From Orthonyx spaldingii (taxonomy: Eukaryota > Chordata > Aves > Passeriformes > Orthonychidae), in assembly GCA_013397795.1 (NCBI GenBank), contig VZTJ01003853.1, forward strand, positions 775,431-839,430: a DNA stretch of 64,000 nucleotides, in the 5' to 3' direction. The notes under the pieces are model-generated. The model worked only from the letters and a program-made list of their open reading frames with translations, was not told the origin of the DNA and made no database searches. The position numbers were made by a program, and so were the translations under genes. Shown piece by piece: positions 1-12,925 of the stretch; the first letter of the stretch is position 1; each line of letters opens with the position of its first letter.

Positions 1-3000
1 CACGTGGAGCACATGGAGTGATGTTGTTTGTCTTCCCAAGTCACCCTTACAGGTGATTGGGCCCTGTTGTCCTGGAGATGGCTGAACACCTGTGTGCCCA
101 TGGGAAACAGTGGATTGTTTCCTTGTTTTTCCTTGCTTGCATGCGCAGCTTTTGCTTTCCCTGTTAAACTGTCTGTACCTCAGCCCACGAGTTCTCCAGC
201 TTTTACCCTTCTGATTCCCTCCCTGATTTGTGGGGGAGCAGCTGTGTAGATCTTGGTTAATGGCTGGAGTTAAACCAAGACAAGATTTCACTGAAACCTA
301 TCAAATGTGGTCTGTCTGGGTTGCCTTGGAGTATGAAGCCCAGGAAACAGAAGTGAGGAGAGAGGAGGAAGAGGAAATGATGTAAGGAAAAAAAAAGGAA
401 AAGAAGAGTTTGAAAAAGAGATTATTGCAATCTGGCCCAGGGTTTGGCACTTCTTAGCAGGGATACAACCTCAAATGGTGTGCTCTGAAGTCCCCCTATG
501 CAGTAGTCACCTGGGCCTTCACACAGAAGCAGTGGATGGGGTGGTGAACTGAGAGCAAAACGGGAGAAACATGAGGAAAGCAAGAAAAAAGCCCTCACTC
601 AGTGAGAGGCTCAACCACAGCCACTGCCACTCTGGAGAAGACTGAGGAGCTGCAAGTCACACCCAAAAGCCCCCAGAGTGATCTGTGTCTGTTACACACT
701 GATGTTCTGGGCTTGCCCCTTGCCCACGTAGTGGTGCAGGCAGAGTCACAGGTTAGTGCTCATTGCTCAATGCGGCACATAGGCTGTGGCGTCAGCTACT
801 CTGAAGTCATTGGAGGGGTGGATATCTCTGAAAACTGCCAGTGCCCTGAGGCTGAAATGCACCCCCAGAACTCTCACAGGTGCTGTCAAGAGCAGCCACT
901 CCAGAGAGAAACCTGCTGTGCTTCTGTGGGTTGCCATGGAATACTGTTGCTCCCTCGATTGGGGCTAGTCAGCAGTAGCTGGAGCACTCTGTAAATTTAG
1001 GTCATTAAAAGTTGTTTTCTCAAATGGGAGTGGGGTGCTACACTGTTTGGAGCCTCTGATCTGCAACACTCAACAGCACAGCAAGGGCAGGGCAGATGTG
1101 ATCCACAGAGAGTGTCCCCAGCAGGAGCACAGGACAGGGGCTGTCTCCTAGCACTCTCCAACACAGTCAGTAATTAGTAATAATGAACACCATTAGTATT
1201 CAATTTAATCATTAGACTGTTCAAGCTGAAAACGCCTTCAGCAGCATGACTTCTAACTGAACTAGTTTATGGTTTGGTTTCTTTTCCCTGCAGGTAAATA
1301 AAGTAACTCTCAAGTTCATGCTTTATTAGGAATATTTGATATCATTGTCCATTTTTTCCTCACCAGAATTCCCTTTGTAAATATTAATACTTTCTGGTGC
1401 TTCTCCCTGGCCTGCTGCTGTCCAGAGAGACTAGTGGGGACTCCCTTTAAAAATATGTTGTTGCAGAACCATTCAGCAAAACCAGGGTTTGCTGGTTCCA
1501 GTGCTCCACCAGCCAGGAAGAGTGGGAGCCTCCAGCACTGTTTCCTTGTGGGATGGCAGCAGCAGCAGTCCTGGAGCTCCTCTGCTGCAGATTGGCTTGC
1601 AATAAGCTGCCTGGTGGGAGAAACTGTGGGTAGTGGTGAAGGATGTTTCTCTGACAGATTTGATGTGCTGCAAAAACCTCAGGGCTTTGTGCTTGGAGAG
1701 TGGTGAAAATGACAACCAAGAGCAGTGGCACTGTTTTGTGGGGATGAGTGTGGGGTGTATGGCATAGCTGCCAGGGTGATATTTTGGGATACCTGTACTA
1801 TTGTTTACCCACAGCCAACCTAAAAACTTGGAGAGTCTTTTTTAGATAAATTTGAACAATTTTCTGATGCATTTCTGTAGAATCCTGCAGCTCTCATAGC
1901 TGCAGCCCTCCCTAGCATCACTAATGGTGTTTATTTTCCTGGGAAGCAGACATTAGAATTTGGCTCCTTTTAGCAAAAGGTATCCTCATGGTGGTGCCCA
2001 AACTTTCCCCGGCTGCACAGGATTCAGGAGGCATGGAGATGAAATCCCAGTGCCCCTCCCCCCGCCTCCCCTTTCAGCAGCTGCCCAGCTGCAGGCAGTG
2101 TGTTCCCACTGCTTTCTGGGCACAGGGGGTGCCCCCACAGGGACCCTCGATGCAGGGGTGCTGCCAGCTGTGCCACAACCCTGGGCTGCATATCCTGCTG
2201 CCCTGCTGCTGCCACCACACTACAGAGGAGCAACTCAGCTGGTCACTGGCTGATGCGATGGGATTTTTTGTACTCATAGCGGAAGGAAAATGCTGCTTTG
2301 GGCACATGCTAATCTCGACACATTCACTTCAGTACAGAACAGCATGTTATTGTGAAAAATAGATCAGAAAGCCCTTTGAAGTAGACTTCCTATCCAAAAC
2401 CCCATGTTGCATTTCCAGGTATCACTATTGGACTGTTTTGTATGTGACTTGATGGTGTCATACAGAGACCACTCTGCCTGTGATAAACTGACATTTCCTC
2501 TAGCAGGATAGATCTTTGTACCTGATTTAGAAAGAAAAAGGGAGGGAATGGGGATTTAATTTTGGGCCACTGGAAATCCAGCAAATCTGAAAGCATTAGT
2601 GGGTATGAATCATTCCTTTCTTCTTTGTGCTACTTCAGATGAACTGCTCCTATGTTCAGCTTCATTAATAATTAATACAGTGGGAAAGCAGGGCTCAGCC
2701 CATTATCTTCCGTCACAGCCAAAGGGCATATCTGCAGATCCACACAGCTGCTCTTACACCAAGGCTCTGGAAAGGACCACTCAGTGTGTGAGAGAAGTGA
2801 GCAGAAATCTGTGCTTCTTGCTGTAGCTAACAGTGTTAGGTGACAAAAGGTGAAGACACCATACAAGGTGAAGTGAAGGTGACGTGAAGGCTCTCTGGGA
2901 GGAGAAAACAAACACACAATAGGGAACACAACCTTGACATCTGCAGCACGGCTCGCACAGCAGCATAATCAAGCTTGTTAAAGTAGAGGGAAGCATGAGG

Positions 3001-3816
3001 TTTCTGAGAATCTCTTAAATAACAGCTTAAAAAAGCCTGAGTTTTTTCATGAGGCAGATTAAAGCAAAACAAGGACTGCCCAGGCCTTGGCACCCTGTAA
3101 CCTCCTGGACCCGCTCTGCAAAGGTACCTGGCTCTGCTGCTTGCCTGGTCCCAAACTTCCACCTGGGTATCTCTCAAGGATGGCTGATGCAGGAAAGTGC
3201 ATGGGGCCATAATCCTGGGTGAGGAATTATGTTACAGTGAATATCTGAGCACGGAGGGAAATGGTGGATAAAGGATGCTGGGAACACCTTTAGGATAGCA
3301 GTAAAGCTGCACATCCAGCAAGACTTGAGAGACAGAGGCCACAGCTTACTTACAGGATGAGGGAGGAACCTTCTGCTGTCACACTCCTGGGACAAAGAGG
3401 AAAAAGTCCTTGGAGGAATGTCTACAGGATAGCTTCTGTGGAGTAAGTCAGGCCCTGGAAAACAGCAGTGGTGAACACTGGAGTGGCAGATTAGGATCCC
3501 ATTTTATTCCTTGTACAACATATTTTATCATCTGTTCTCACCAAGATAAAGTAGCAACTTCCTTCAATACAGAGGGAAATTAATATCTGACTAGTTTGAG
3601 CAATTATTCATGTCAAGATGGTGGGTTAGTTTTTGATGGTGGTTGGCTGTTTGACATCAGTTAACAAGCTTTAGTTCAGTACAGGTAGTTGTGCATATCT
3701 GCAAGTTAGGGCTTTCCAAAAAGTACAGAAATCACTAGTACTAAAGTGAGCTTTTGAAACTAGTTCCTTAGAGAAGATTCTTAGTGTGAAAAAGCATATA
3801 GATGCATATGCACCTA

Positions 3817-3885
3817 TGTGTGTATATATATATACATATGAAAAGATAGATATATAAAAATATAAATATATCTATATAAATATAC

Positions 3886-3919
<34 letters not shown>

Positions 3920-3920
3920 T
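3817..3920. repeat. TA-rich microsatellite
   Basis: A TG/TA-rich segment with a pure (TA)15 run at about 3889-3918, preceded by degenerate TATAAA and TATC units. Likely polymorphic. Confidence 0.93.
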
Positions 3921-4730
3921 TGTTGAAAAGAGGAAATTCTATGTGAATATATGGATGAATATGCTTCTCTTTTGTAGCAGTTGTACTCTGCAGAAAACAG
4001 GAACCCTCCATAGCCAATTAGAGGGTCTGCCCTAGAGCAATTCCAGCAGTTACCAGGAGTGAAGGTCTGGTCAGACTGCCTATAAGGAAGGACATCCCTT
4101 GCAAAAATGTCAGCAAGAAGGAACATGTGAATGTTTATTGACAGATGCAATGCAAGACCTGCAGACTCTGACTGACCTCACTCTTGCCAGGAATAGAGGC
4201 TGCAGCAGCTGTGCATTGATGTGGCTGGTCCAACAGCTCCAGCTCTGCTGTAGGGGGGCAGAGGGCTGGGGGATGAGCACAGTCCTGAGGCACCATCCTC
4301 CTTGCTCCGGACTTAAGCAGCGAAGTGCATGTGCTTTAGAAGCAAGATGTAAGCACAAGTGGTAACACACACACAGGCACATACAAGCTCAGATGTTCCG
4401 GTGTTACATATGAGGAACACAGCTCAGACATTCCTTAAGATGGCTTACAGTAACAGAGCCATGGGAAAATCATGCAACAGAGCTAACTCTGCCTGCCCTT
4501 TAAAAGTGTCATTTAGTCCACATTGGGGTAGTCAGGAAAGTCACAAGGATCAAACAGGTAATGGCATTTCAATGATTAAAATAGACCATAAATGTGACAC
4601 TCCATTAGACAAATAAAGTTCACAGTCCCATTGGCTCAGGGTTCACTCTAGCTGCAGAAAATGAGATGGCCAGGGGGTCACAGAGGCAGGATATGCAGGC
4701 TAAAGTGGGTGGTAAAATAATGCCCCCTCT

Positions 4731-4775
4731 TTATTTTTTTTTTTTTCCTTCTTTTTCTTTCTTTTTTTTTTTTTT
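4731..4775. repeat. T-rich tract
   Basis: Runs of T broken by CC, C and G-free pyrimidines. The phenylalanine-rich frame that crosses it (4666-5286) follows from this tract and is not a gene. Confidence 0.9.
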
Positions 4776-7700
4776 CAATCTAAATGAAGATAGAAAGCAG
4801 AGCTGGCTCTCTGATAAAAATAGAACAAAATTGCAGAATTCTGTCACTGTTTATCTGTGGTATTTGTTAATGACAAATTCATTGGCAGTAAGATTTGATA
4901 GGCCCCTCTTAAAAACTACGAATGAGTCAAAACATGAAATCCTCTGTTCCTCTGCAATGGTCAGTAAGTTTCTTGGATATCAGTGGGGATTCCATGCAAG
5001 CCTGGAACTTGCAGCAGCAACTGTGGTAAAGAGACTGGCACTCCTGTCCTACCCTTCTCCAGGGACTTATTGCCAGCATTGCTGCCCAAAGCCATGTTTA
5101 CTCCCACCCACTTTGCATGGTAGCTGGGACACTTTTAATAGCAGAGTGGTTTTTTTGTCTTGCCAATCCTATGCTATGAAAACAGGGCAAGGCTGCCACT
5201 ATGGCTGTGTTAGCAGCATATTCATCTTCCTAGCTTACACACTCCCATTCCCAAACCTGGTACCTCCTTTTCTTGTCAGGTACTGAAAAAGTGATTAAAA
5301 ATTTCCTCCTCTTCCAGTAGCTGGCTGCAACAAAAGCCATTGCCCAAAAGGATGCTCAGCCCCCAGGAGGAGGGGAGGAGCTGGAAGAGGTTGCTATAGC
5401 CTCACTCTGACCACCCTCCAAATCCACTTTTTTTCACAGGTCTACAGAACTAAGCCACTTGTCAACTGTATTTTAAGTGTTCATTATATTCACCACATTT
5501 GATTATCACTTCTCGCATCTTTCCTCTCAGCAACTCTTCGTACTCACAGTGTGAGTGCTGCACACACTGGTCCTTTCCTTTCAGGCTGGAGCATTCAATC
5601 ACTGTTGGTTTTCCCTGATTCCATGAGGTTTCTTTCTTTGTACTTCGTATGTCATCATGTCAATACTCTCACACTTTTCGTGTTCTCGGTTAAGCACTGT
5701 GAAGGTTGTCATTCTGCTCTCCTTGCTATTGCTAGGACAGGACAACTCACCTCTACCATATTATGTTGTTTGGAATGGATACCTGAAGTGAGTGATACTG
5801 GTATGTAACAGAAAAACATTCTTCTCATGTCTCTGAGTTTCCTGGAAGCAACCACCTCAGATGTTCCTTTCTGGTAAACATCATTCAACAACAGGTATTT
5901 TCAACCATAAAGTGTATCTTTGATGCTGCATTGCAAATAAACCCTTTCAGCATTTATGCAAAAGGATTTTGGCCCCATTCTCTCATCAAAGCATAAGCTG
6001 TCTCACTCCAGACTGTACGAAGTGCTTGGTTTCTTCCAGTGACTCTGGATGAAGTACACACAGAGTATGTGGGATCTCTGACCTGCCTCCTGTACCCCTT
6101 GGGAAGGTACTTCCCCCAGAGCACAGTCATCCACAGGGAACAGCGTCCATGACTCAACCATTGCCACAGAAAGCCCAGCATCAATGACGACTCTGACACT
6201 GAAGGTGGAGTTGTGCAAAGACATGGAAATGTGCACTGAAGCAACTAATGTTTGGTGCCTGTTCCCTTCCTGTGTCTCCGCACAGGAAAGGCATCATCGC
6301 AAGCCGTGGAGATGACGCTCATCAGAGAGTGTAGCAGCCAGCCCAGTGTAAATGGCATGCTGTCATCACACACTCCCACCCTCCCAGGTAGGTGTAGCTG
6401 CACTCACACTGACACTATCCACATCTTTGCACAGGATGGAGTGGGAAGGCTCACTGTGCGTGCACACAGCTCTCTGCTGTTCAATGAGCAGGACGCTGTG
6501 GTCCATCGTAACAAGGAAGACATCTTGCACTGAAGCACCCAGAAGACTTCTATTCTGCTTGGAGAATTGTGACAAAAACAACAACAGAGGGTAAAAAGAT
6601 GATCTTGGCAGATGTCAGCACAGGAGAAAAGTTAAACAATCTCAAGTGCCCAGGTACAATTGTGGAACGGATCAAGGAAGCCCAGCAGTGTAAAAATTTT
6701 TAAAGGCTGGTTCTCAGTGCCTGATTATCCAATTGGAAAGGGATGAAACCTGGCCTCAAGCTCATGTGTTGAGCTGCATCTGGGGGAAGAACATCTTCTG
6801 CCCACAATGAAGCTATTTACATTTGTCTGAGAGAGACAGCGCAGTAGTTTACTGCGCTGCAAGGATACCTGTTAAATCTAAGGTTGTATGATTTGGACCA
6901 TGCTATGAAGCCCTGTATGATTCTACCTCTCCTCACACTGCATTTGGAGAGATAGCCACAACCAGAAGTGGGCTGAGTGGGAAAAAATAAGTTTTGATGC
7001 CCACATAATGCCTTACTGTGGGCTGTCTAGGTTAGAGTGCTGTGCTGTGGCACCCACAGAACCAGGTCTGCAAGAGTGACTAAGGTGAGTGGTTTGTTCT
7101 CCTTCTAGAGGGAAGGTGGTGTCTGCAGGCAGCCAATCCAGGCTCACCCTCTAGCCTGGCAAAGTGGTCCATTGGCTGGGTCTGAGCAAGTAAGTTCATG
7201 TGGTACCAAAATGTACATGGGGCCACTGAATAACTTCAGAGAGCTCTTCACAAGAATGTTTCAAGCAGAGAACAATGTCTGAGGGCAGTGGCTGACCTGG
7301 ACACAGGGCATCAGGCTCTGACAGGAGCCTTGATCTGTGTTCCAACAGGAGGAGTCCTACAAAGCAATAGAAAAGAAAATAAAAAGTGAAGGGTGCTGCT
7401 GTGCAAGCTGTCTTCCTCTGGCTCCTGAAGAAAGCTATGCTGTAGCCCCTAGAGGGATCTTCCAGCCAAAGGAATTTCCTCTTCAGCCTGGGTATTACCT
7501 GGAGCATGGGGAAACATGTGGTAGTAGCCATATTGTGTCTGAGTGCCTTTGTGCTGGTCATCTTCCCAGTATTTAGAGACAAATTTTGAAAGGAGCATGC
7601 TATTCTTTTGTGCTGAAACGAGCAGGCAGCTGCTGAGCCAGCAGAGATCACTCCACCAGGTCCCCAGGACACTCATAACTCACTCACACCTGATACAGAG

Positions 7701-8873
7701 CAAGGCACTCCTTGGGGAATCCTGTCTGTCTCTGAAAGGGTTCAGTCTGCCACACCGGAGAAGAAAGCAGAAAAGATGGAGGGTGGGGGAGAGAAAAGAT
7801 ATTCCATTTTTCTTCAGGGGTGTAAAAAAGCAGTGACTGGAAGGCAGTTCTTCCCACAGTCTCTGTCAGCTACCACTGTAATAAGCAAGTTTGCTGACCT
7901 AGATCAGAGTCCATGTATTAGGATGGGAACGGGAATTCTGCAGCACGAACCATTGAACAAGCTCTTTGAGAGTGTTTGTGTGCAATAAGCCACAGCTATG
8001 TGAGCATGGCAGTTCCTCCTGGGACAATGCACACTGTGCCCTTCTGTGTCCTGGGTCCAGCCATTCAGAACTGCAAGTAGGAAACATGCCTTAGGGCCAT
8101 TTCAGGGAGCTGCACCATGTGGAGACTCTGCTCCAACAGCCAAACCCACGTGGATTCAGCCTTGACAAACCCCCATCTCACTTGCATGACACATAAAATC
8201 CAATGAGCAAATATGCTACCTGAACCAGGGATGTACAAAAGCACAGACACTGCCTGTGAGTCACCTGCTATTCCTGACTTTGATGAATCCCCTGATACAC
8301 TGGTGACATGTTAATGTCAAACCACTTGAAGCAATGACTGATACATCCCATGCTCTTTTCTCACCTCTGACTTCTGAACAGGTGTATGTAGTGTGCCAAA
8401 AAAGGAGGAAATGAAACAAAACTATTGAAATTATGTCTTTTTATAGCTGAGAAAAACAAAGTAGTGTTTTTTTTGCTTTTCGTTGTGACATGTGATGATA
8501 ATGGATGTCGGTATAGAAGCGGCAGTGGCAGGGCAAGGCAAACATGCGTAACCTCGTTTGCCTGCACCAGGTCATGCACAGCTCTCAGGTGAGTGTGTGT
8601 GATGCCCATTAAAGCAGTGGGAACCATACCAGCCTGTCCCAGGCAAAATTACAGCATCCCCTTTCCCCATTTTTCTGCAGCTTATGATCATCAGTCTGAC
8701 CATGGTAGAATTTTGCCTTAGGTTGTTCATGTCCAGGCCACTAGGTGCTGGCCAGACTCACCTTCTTTCTGCTGCAGGGAAAAGCTTATTCCCAAAATCC
8801 CTTGGTATTGATATCCATTGACCAATTTTGCAAACCCTTTTTTCACAACAGACTCAGACTTCATTTCCCATAG

Positions 8874-8913
8874 CAGTATCTTGACCCAGTATCTTGACCA
8901 TTGCATCTTGACC
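8874..8913. repeat. Short 13-bp tandem repeat
   Basis: CAGTATCTTGACC occurs twice in tandem (8874-8886, 8887-8899), followed by a third diverged copy, ATTGCATCTTGACC. Unremarkable in size. Confidence 0.85.
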
Positions 8914-11900
8914 CAGGCTTTTAATTCAGCCACACAGAAGGTACCCTGGTATGGATGCAAAAATTGTGCCAGAGGCTATTTATTTCACAAGTTACTCTTG
9001 CAGCACTTGAAAGTTTTGGATGGATAGAGAATGCGAAAAGGGATAGGATTAACACATAACCTTAAGTTCCTGCTTCCTTCGTGACTTGATATTATGAACA
9101 AATAAAAATGAGAAGATATTTTGGCTTGATGTGTCCATTTTTTTCGATACCCTGCAAAAAGCTTGAGGTCTCTAGCTTGGTCAGGATCCTGTGATCCACC
9201 CAGCAATTTAGGATGTTTGGAACAGAATAGGGAGATGAAGCTGACATCTTTGCCAGCTTTGGTTAAGTCTGAATCTGTGCTGTCATCTGACAGGACCACT
9301 GTAAACCACCATGTGCGCAGTGGCTTCGCTTTCTTCAAAAATAGGCGTGATTCTTTCCAAGAATCAGTACAAACTAGTAAGCTGTTCAAAACACTGCTTA
9401 AAAGTGAGACGTAAGCAGAGCACTCTTCTTCCTGTACCTCCTACGCAGGTGCGAATTGCATCTAGCTCTCCCATAACTAGAATCATAAATGTACGTTGGA
9501 AATTTAGGCTCCAAATGAGAACAACAGGAACCAGAGAGTGCCTGCTATAATTTTAGCTCATTGCCTCTATTGAATCACCTCCAGCACAACCAGCATCACA
9601 TGTTGCATTAAGGAATGGCAGGGCCACCTGGTCATAACATAATTTAGTCAATTGAAAGTAAAAAGCTTGCTATGTGGACGTCATGGGGCATGTGCAGTTA
9701 CATGCCTAAAGGATGCTTTTTCTTCTCCCTGATGCTATGAAGGCTTAGAAACATGGAGAGTTTTAAATGCCTGCCATGGATAACTGATTTAAGCTTGCTT
9801 TCAGGAAGCTCATGGCAGTAAATTCATTTTATGAAAGAAATTATTTTCTCTAAGTACTAAAAATGTGTGCTCCAATGTGCAAATAAGCTGAAAGCCAAAA
9901 ATATGCACAGTTGTGGGCATGAGAGGTATTTTTCTTCTTCCTTTTTTTTTTTTTTTACCCTGTTGATATCTTCACCTTTTAGCAGCTCCTTCAGTAGGAA
10001 AACGTGAGGTTTTCCAGCCTGGCAGTCAGCAGTGGGAAGCTGGGCACGTTGCCTTGAGATGTGATTCGTGCTTCCAGAGGTACTGGTCGAAGTTGTTATG
10101 CTGAGGAATATAAAATAGCCCTGACCTGTGTTCAGATGTACTCTCAGTGATAAAACCAGGCTGCACTGCTCCAGGAACTTGCAGCATTTTCAGACTTGAG
10201 AATGGTGGTGTCAGAGAAAATCATTCAGTGTTTTAAGAGTGTTTATTTCATGCCCTTTTGTATTTAAACTGTGGTTTTTTGATAGCATAGCTGAATAGCA
10301 AGTGACTCATAAATGCCTGTTTTAAAGAAGGTCTCTAGTTAGCATGCCACATATGAACCAGGCAACATGTGAATCCACTGGTGACAGCCAGTGACATGAT
10401 CTGGTGGGGAAAGAACTGTCAGTCCTGGTGATGGAAGCACTGTAGATACTGAAAGTGGAGGCAAGAATTCTTTGTGAGTTTGGTGTCATTAAGCTAAGAA
10501 GAGCCAAAATCCTCTGCTCCCTCCGAATTTACTGACATGTAGTTATTCAAAGCAGTTTGACTAAAAATAGAAAATCTTACAGTATTATATTCAAGTAGCT
10601 GGATTCTTTTCTTTTAAGCTCTTATTCCAAAATGCTTTATCTTTCTTTTGAAGAAACTGCCTCTTCTGAAGAGAATTCTTTCTCTAGAGGGTGATTTTTG
10701 TCAGAGCTGGACTAACAGGCTTCCTAGCTGCAATATGATTCATTCTTTTACTAATCATCATCTTCAGAAGTGAAATTCACTTGTACGCAGGAGCTCTGTC
10801 AGGGCTGGTAAGACAGGAAAGCCCCTGAGTGTCTGAGCGTGGCCACAAGGGTGCTACTGAGGACAAGGAAGTCCCACCTCAAGTCTCTACATTAGACATT
10901 GTCCAAGTTTCCATGCTGAGTGAGGAATCAGTCAATGCAGCTGTCACAGTGCTGCTTAGCAGTGTGTTAGAGCAGGGTTTATTTGTATAAAGAGTATATG
11001 AGCATGGTCAACACCCTCCCTAAATCTGACAGAGCATTTCTGGGAAAGGGGAAAGAGAGGGATCTTTGAGGACCTCAAACTACATAATAGTTATGCACAG
11101 TGACAGAGTGGGTTCCTAGAAAGCGTTGTTGGAGTGCAAGAGAGACACAGCTAAGCATATACAAGTAAAGTTTTGGTGTAAATGGTCTTGGGGAAAGAAG
11201 TGGATGGTGGAAGTACCTGATCCTATGCTCTATGACATAGAGCTGATACAGCAAGCAGACATTTGAAAAGTAATAGCAATGTGGTTGTTTCTGGTTGACC
11301 AGAGAGATAATATGAGATCACCAACAGCTGCAGCTTTTTCTGAAATTATCGTGCATGGACACATGTCTGGAAAGCTGCAGGCCTGATACCAATGTCTTAA
11401 TGCAAGAGTAGCTGAAGATTGAACAGGTACAGGAGTATGAAGTACACAAATTACTTCTTGCGGTCATTCCTTACTATTACTGAAGTCCTCCTTCTCCTCT
11501 AAACCAAGCTAAAATGAACCTGATTACATCAAACCCTCCTGCAATTGTCGCACTCTCTCTGTGTCCCTCTTTGGTTTTGCACGGACTTGGGAAGCGCTTC
11601 TTCAGAGCTCAGTTTTTGATCTTCTCTTCTATACACAGCACACACCTGGTTTCCTAAATCTTAAACAAACATGCACCTGAGGCACACCCACAGATCTCAA
11701 TGCATATAAATAGCAGAGTGAGCATTTAAATGAATAAGGATTTTGTGGTTAGCCATTGCATCACTACCATGTCCTAAAGCAAGTAACACACCTACTGGCC
11801 TGCACATGCTGGACTTCATTCTACACGCAGCAGCACCAAAATGCCCTTTTTGAAAATAAAACACTGAGAAGTTGTAACACTGCAGTAGATAATTTTGAAG

Positions 11901-12802
11901 TTTTATTGAGATATTCATGTTTAACATTGTTTAAAAGGTGAATCAGGCTTCACACATTTACTAAGCACTCATGTGTGCTGTGCTGTGTTAATTGCTGTTA
12001 CTTGTTGAACACATCTATTTACACATGCTGCTGCTTTTCTCTTCTTTTTGTGTAAATTCTGACCTTTCTGCAGGAGCACGGTAACCTTTGATAGCACATT
12101 GTAACAGCAGACTTTAATTTCTGTTGCTCTGCTGATCGAAAACTATTGAAAAAACCCAAAACCCAACTGAACAAAAAAATCATGTAGCAATGTAAAAAAT
12201 TTGGGAGGTCCTTGGCATTCAACAAACATTTAATTAAATTATGTTAAATTATATTATTAGATTATACAATAAATTGGTGGAGACTTCTGTTTCCACCGTG
12301 GCCCTATGAAAAATGTTTGATGGGCTAGAGGAGCATAGCATAACAGAAGCTGACTCTTCTGGAAGACTCTTCTGCGACACACTGTGAACTTGCTTCAGAG
12401 ATAGTCATCACAGTAACTTAACAGTGAAAACATATTTTCACTGCAGAGTTCATCCTCTTTTAAACCTGAAAACAGTGGCATTTTTGATGAGCACTAAGTG
12501 GCTATAATGCAGGTAAAAATTTAATCTCCAAAAGCCTAAAATACAAGTTGAAAAAGAGGCTTCAGCCTAGGTATTGAAGAATTAAAGAGACTGTAGAATA
12601 TTTATAAGATTGCAAGCAGATACTTGAAATTATTTTTATTTGGAGAGTCATAGCCTTGTATTCATTAGACAATTGTCAATTGAAATTCTATCTGCTGGAA
12701 GTTGTGTGGTGTGTCTGTGGGGCGGGGATCTACTTGTGCATCAAGAATAGAAGGATCCAGCACAAGAATCAGCATTATCTCTTCTATCCATGGAAATAAT
12801 CA

Positions 12803-12925
12803 TGGCCAGGTTGGATGGGGTTTTAAGCACCCTCGTTCAGTGGAAGATGTCCCTGCCCATGATGGGGCAGGGTTGACATTAGGTGATCTTTGAGGTCCCT
12901 TCCAACTCAAACCATTCTATGATTC
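12803..12925 (+). mobile_element. CR1 LINE 3'-end fragment
   Basis: The 3' terminal part of a chicken-repeat-1 retrotransposon, in sense orientation. Diagnostic pieces are GGCCAGGTTGGATGGGG, TGTCCCTGCCCATG, GAGGTCCCTTCCAACTCAA and the terminal ACCATTCTATGATTC. Only about 120 bp remain, which is the usual severe 5' truncation of CR1. It has no coding capacity. Confidence 0.9.

Larger units (their letters stand above)
1..12802. other. Intergenic stretch without a supportable gene
   Basis: Moderately GC-rich sequence with only simple repeats at 3.8, 4.7 and 8.9 kb. Open frames are short and overlap freely on both strands. They lack any recognisable domain, and none shows splice-flanked exon structure. 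The longest (4666-5286 plus and 7196-7672 minus) were examined and rejected. By known vertebrate synteny PDE4D should lie tail-to-tail with RAB3C on this side, but no PDE4D exon was found here, so it is presumably beyond the left edge. Confidence 0.7.

Noticed and set aside
4666..5286. 206-codon plus-strand frame
   Set aside because: It owes its length partly to a T-rich tract (poly-Phe) and has no family resemblance or exon-like boundaries.
7196..7672. 158-codon minus-strand frame
   Set aside because: No recognisable domain, and overlapping frames on both strands show no coding-like pattern.
9471..9510. AGAATCATAAATG-like phrase resembling a CR1 3' end
   Set aside because: Only about a dozen bases agree and the GGGACCT block that should follow is absent.
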